A DNA stretch of 64,000 nucleotides from an uncultured Dehalococcoidia bacterium (GTDB taxonomy: Bacteria > Chloroflexota > Dehalococcoidia > Lucifugimonadales > UBA1123): contig CATOSI010000004.1 of assembly GCA_951812505.1 (NCBI GenBank), positions 1 through 64,000 on the forward strand, written 5' to 3'. Positions 62,443 to 64,000 of this stretch are shown one piece after another; positions within the stretch are counted from its first letter, which is position 1; the number at the start of each line of letters is the position of its first letter. The notes beneath the pieces were generated by a model. The model saw only the letters and a program-made list of their open reading frames with translations. It ran no database searches and had not been told where the DNA came from. A program made the position numbers and the translations under genes.

Positions 62443-63648
62443 CTGAAAGCCGCATATTTTCAATGTATAGGTGGGGCGAGCGGAGACATGGCGCTGGGAG
62501 CGCTGGTTGATGCCGGTTTGGCACTGGAAGTACTTGTTGACTCGCTGGCCCGGATGAGTGTGAGTGGCGTCTCTCTCGAGTGCGAGCAGGCGCAGAGGGG
62601 AGGACTTACGGGCACTTTCGTGCGTGTGAACCTAGATGCCGAGGCGGAACGGACTCGCAACTTCAATGACTTCATCGAGATTGTGGAGTCGTCCTCACTT
62701 TCAGAGCGCGTCAAGGAGCAGTCCACAGGGGTCTTCAGGCGAATGGAGAAGGCAGAGGCGAGAGTACATCGCACCAGTAAAGACGACATTCACCTGCACG
62801 AGTTGGGGACACTGGACACCTTGGCCGATGTGGTCTGCGCTGCGGCGGGTTTGGAAGCATTGGGAGTGGAGCGCGTATTCTCGTCTCCTTTCCCGATGGG
62901 CTCCGGTGTGTTCAGGAGCGCGCACGGGGTTCTTCCGGTGCCGTCTCCCGCAACCTCCGCACTATTCACTATGGCGGATGCGCCACTTGTTCCAGCCCCG
63001 GGGAACCCCACTTGGACGGGCGAGATGGTTACGCCGACTGGCGCTGGTATTATCACGACTCTGGCGGAGTTTCGCCAGCCTAAGTTAAATGTTCAAGCCA
63101 TTGGTTACGGCCTCGGTGCCAGAGATCCCGAGGCATACCCGAATGCGCTGGGCTTGTGGGTCGGCGAGTTGGAGGACGAAGCGCCGAAGAGTGGCCTGAG
63201 TCTCATAGAAACGAACCTGGACGATTGCACAGGGGAAGTGTTGGGATACGTTCTGGAGAGGCTATTCGATCTCGGAGCGCGTGACGTCTGGTTCACGCCA
63301 ATCCATATGAAGAAAAACCGACCCGCGACTATGCTGAGTGCCATCGTGTCGAAAGACGGTGAGCGTAAGTCGGTGGAGCTGATTCTCCGTGAGACTACGA
63401 CGCTTGGTGTTCGTGTCCGGCCTATTGTTCGGCACGAGGCGGACCGCGAGTTCAGGACGCTTGAGACTTCAGTCGGCAAGGCTTCGGTGAAGGTGAAGAT
63501 AGTCGGCGGCGAAGCGGTGTCGGTGAGTCCCGAATACGAAGACTGCCGTCGTCTGGCGATTGTCTCCGGAACGCCCCTTCAGCAAGTTTACTTGACGGTT
63601 CAGCGTGAAGCCGAGGACACTATACTCAAGTCTCAGAATCCCCGTTGA
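62443..63648 (+). CDS. larC: nickel insertion protein LarC, apparent CTG start
   Basis: LarC (TIGR00299 family) makes the nickel-pincer cofactor of lactate racemase LarA with LarB and LarE. The family opens with a YFDCFAGISGDM-like motif. That motif (YFQCIGGASGDM) is found only if translation starts upstream of the ATG at 62488. The frame from the radA TAG (62419-62421) contains no ATG, GTG or TTG before it, so the best start is CTG at 62443, with AGAGG 7 bases upstream. Later: DIHLHELGTLDTLADVVCAA, YGLGARDPEAYPNALGLWVGE and TNLDDCTGE. No larA, larB or larE gene is adjacent. Confidence 0.85.
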   Translation: MKAAYFQCIGGASGDMALGALVDAGLALEVLVDSLARMSVSGVSLECEQAQRGGLTGTFVRVNLDAEAERTRNFNDFIEIVESSSLSERVKEQSTGVFRRMEKAEARVHRTSKDDIHLHELGTLDTLADVVCAAAGLEALGVERVFSSPFPMGSGVFRSAHGVLPVPSPATSALFTMADAPLVPAPGNPTWTGEMVTPTGAGIITTLAEFRQPKLNVQAIGYGLGARDPEAYPNALGLWVGELEDEAPKSGLSLIETNLDDCTGEVLGYVLERLFDLGARDVWFTPIHMKKNRPATMLSAIVSKDGERKSVELILRETTTLGVRVRPIVRHEADREFRTLETSVGKASVKVKIVGGEAVSVSPEYEDCRRLAIVSGTPLQQVYLTVQREAEDTILKSQNPR

Positions 63649-63765
63649 CCTGTGTGGAATGGCTACCATAGAATTGTTTCACAGGACGTTGCAGACCTGA
63701 AGGCACAGCGTTCTACCGTCTTTCTAGCATTTGGTACGTCTGCAACCAGACTGTAGGCATCTTGG

Positions 63766-63839
63766 GCCCTAGTGGCGCAATTGGCAGCGCACCCGACTTG
63801 TAATCGGGAGGTTGGTGGGTTCGAATCCCCCCTGGGGCT
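63766..63839 (+). tRNA. tRNA-Thr (TGT)
   Basis: Acceptor GCCCTAG/CTGGGGC, D-arm GCGC...GCGC, anticodon stem CCCGA/TCGGG with loop CTTGTAA (anticodon TGT), T-loop TTCGAAT. The T-stem has one mismatch. CCA is not encoded. Confidence 0.92.
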
Positions 63840-63960
63840 CTCAGACACTGTTTCGGGGTCGGATTTTCTGCCGCGTGCGGTGCCTTATGTGTTGGTCAGA
63901 GGGTTTCGATTCAGTCTTGGATATGGCAACATCGCTATGCTAGACTATTTCAGATAATGC

Positions 63961-64000
63961 GGACGGGTGGGTGAGTGGTTAATACCACCAGACTGTAAAT
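63961..64000 (+). tRNA. tRNA-Tyr (GTA), 5' part, cut by window end
   Basis: GGACGGG acceptor strand, a D-arm GGTGAGTGGTTAATACC and the start of the anticodon arm AGA-CTGTAAA-T with anticodon GTA. The remainder lies beyond the window. Confidence 0.85.

Noticed and set aside
62488-63648. LarC beginning at the ATG 62488
   Set aside because: It would remove most of the conserved N-terminal motif, which is fully encoded just upstream in frame.

Overview
The window looks like a chromosomal segment of a Chloroflexota bacterium, most likely of the Dehalococcoidia/SAR202 type. This is an inference: no 16S or 23S rRNA gene is present to confirm it. Supporting signs are moderate-to-high GC, frequent TTG/GTG starts, a Bacillus-type large SRP RNA, a leucine T-box in front of leuS, an F420/LLM oxidoreductase next to enolase-superfamily and CaiB/BaiF genes, a substrate-binding lipoprotein with a valine/glutamate-rich stalk, and many intergenic REP-like repeats. 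Genes are dense on both strands and there is no insertion sequence, integrase or CRISPR array.

Layout. 0.3-4.6 kb: a membrane protein, an amidohydrolase and two tandem D-threonine-aldolase-like proteins, the first of which lacks the expected PLP lysine and metal ligands. 4.6-11.4 kb: a TerY-P-like signalling module (zinc-ribbon membrane protein, two VWA proteins, PP2C phosphatase, a large transmembrane kinase with an outside part) followed by a methyltransferase. 11.4-25.6 kb: mostly housekeeping genes (glutamine-synthetase-like protein, argC, large SRP RNA, rsmA, ispE, a DnaQ-DinG protein, an OGG1-type glycosylase, tRNA-Pro, an HpaB-type monooxygenase, an rnhB-yraN fusion, a DinB protein, mnmA). 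25.8-26.7 kb: a broken copy of a terminase-associated gene. 27-30.6 kb: rsfS, ndk, tsaB, tsaE, a phosphoesterase, an acetyltransferase. 30.7-37 kb: a five-gene peptide-type ABC importer. 37.0-38.4 kb: an unknown gene between 130-bp direct repeats. 38.5-43.8 kb: T-box/leuS, a DAO-family oxidoreductase, leuB.

43.8-48.5 kb: an HspR-like regulator divergent from a 70-residue protein, a truncated TolB-like lipoprotein, a 50-residue membrane protein, and an orphan terminase large subunit with its partner behind a good promoter. 48.7-54.3 kb: an IscA-like protein with a Gly/Cys tail, an M50 protease, then tyrA-aroA-gmk-CaiB in tight succession. 54.3-56.5 kb: an enolase-superfamily dehydratase and an LLM oxidoreductase. 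56.8-64 kb: a solitary 5S rRNA with its own promoter and T-run, rpsA, clpC, radA, larC (apparently starting at CTG), tRNA-Thr and the beginning of tRNA-Tyr.

The most unusual items are the TerY-P-like module with its divergent VWA pair and built-out kinase, the orphan terminase locus with a second copy stopped by a nonsense codon, the enzyme/pseudoenzyme pair, and the solitary 5S gene. All functional calls come from reading motifs by eye; no database search was possible.
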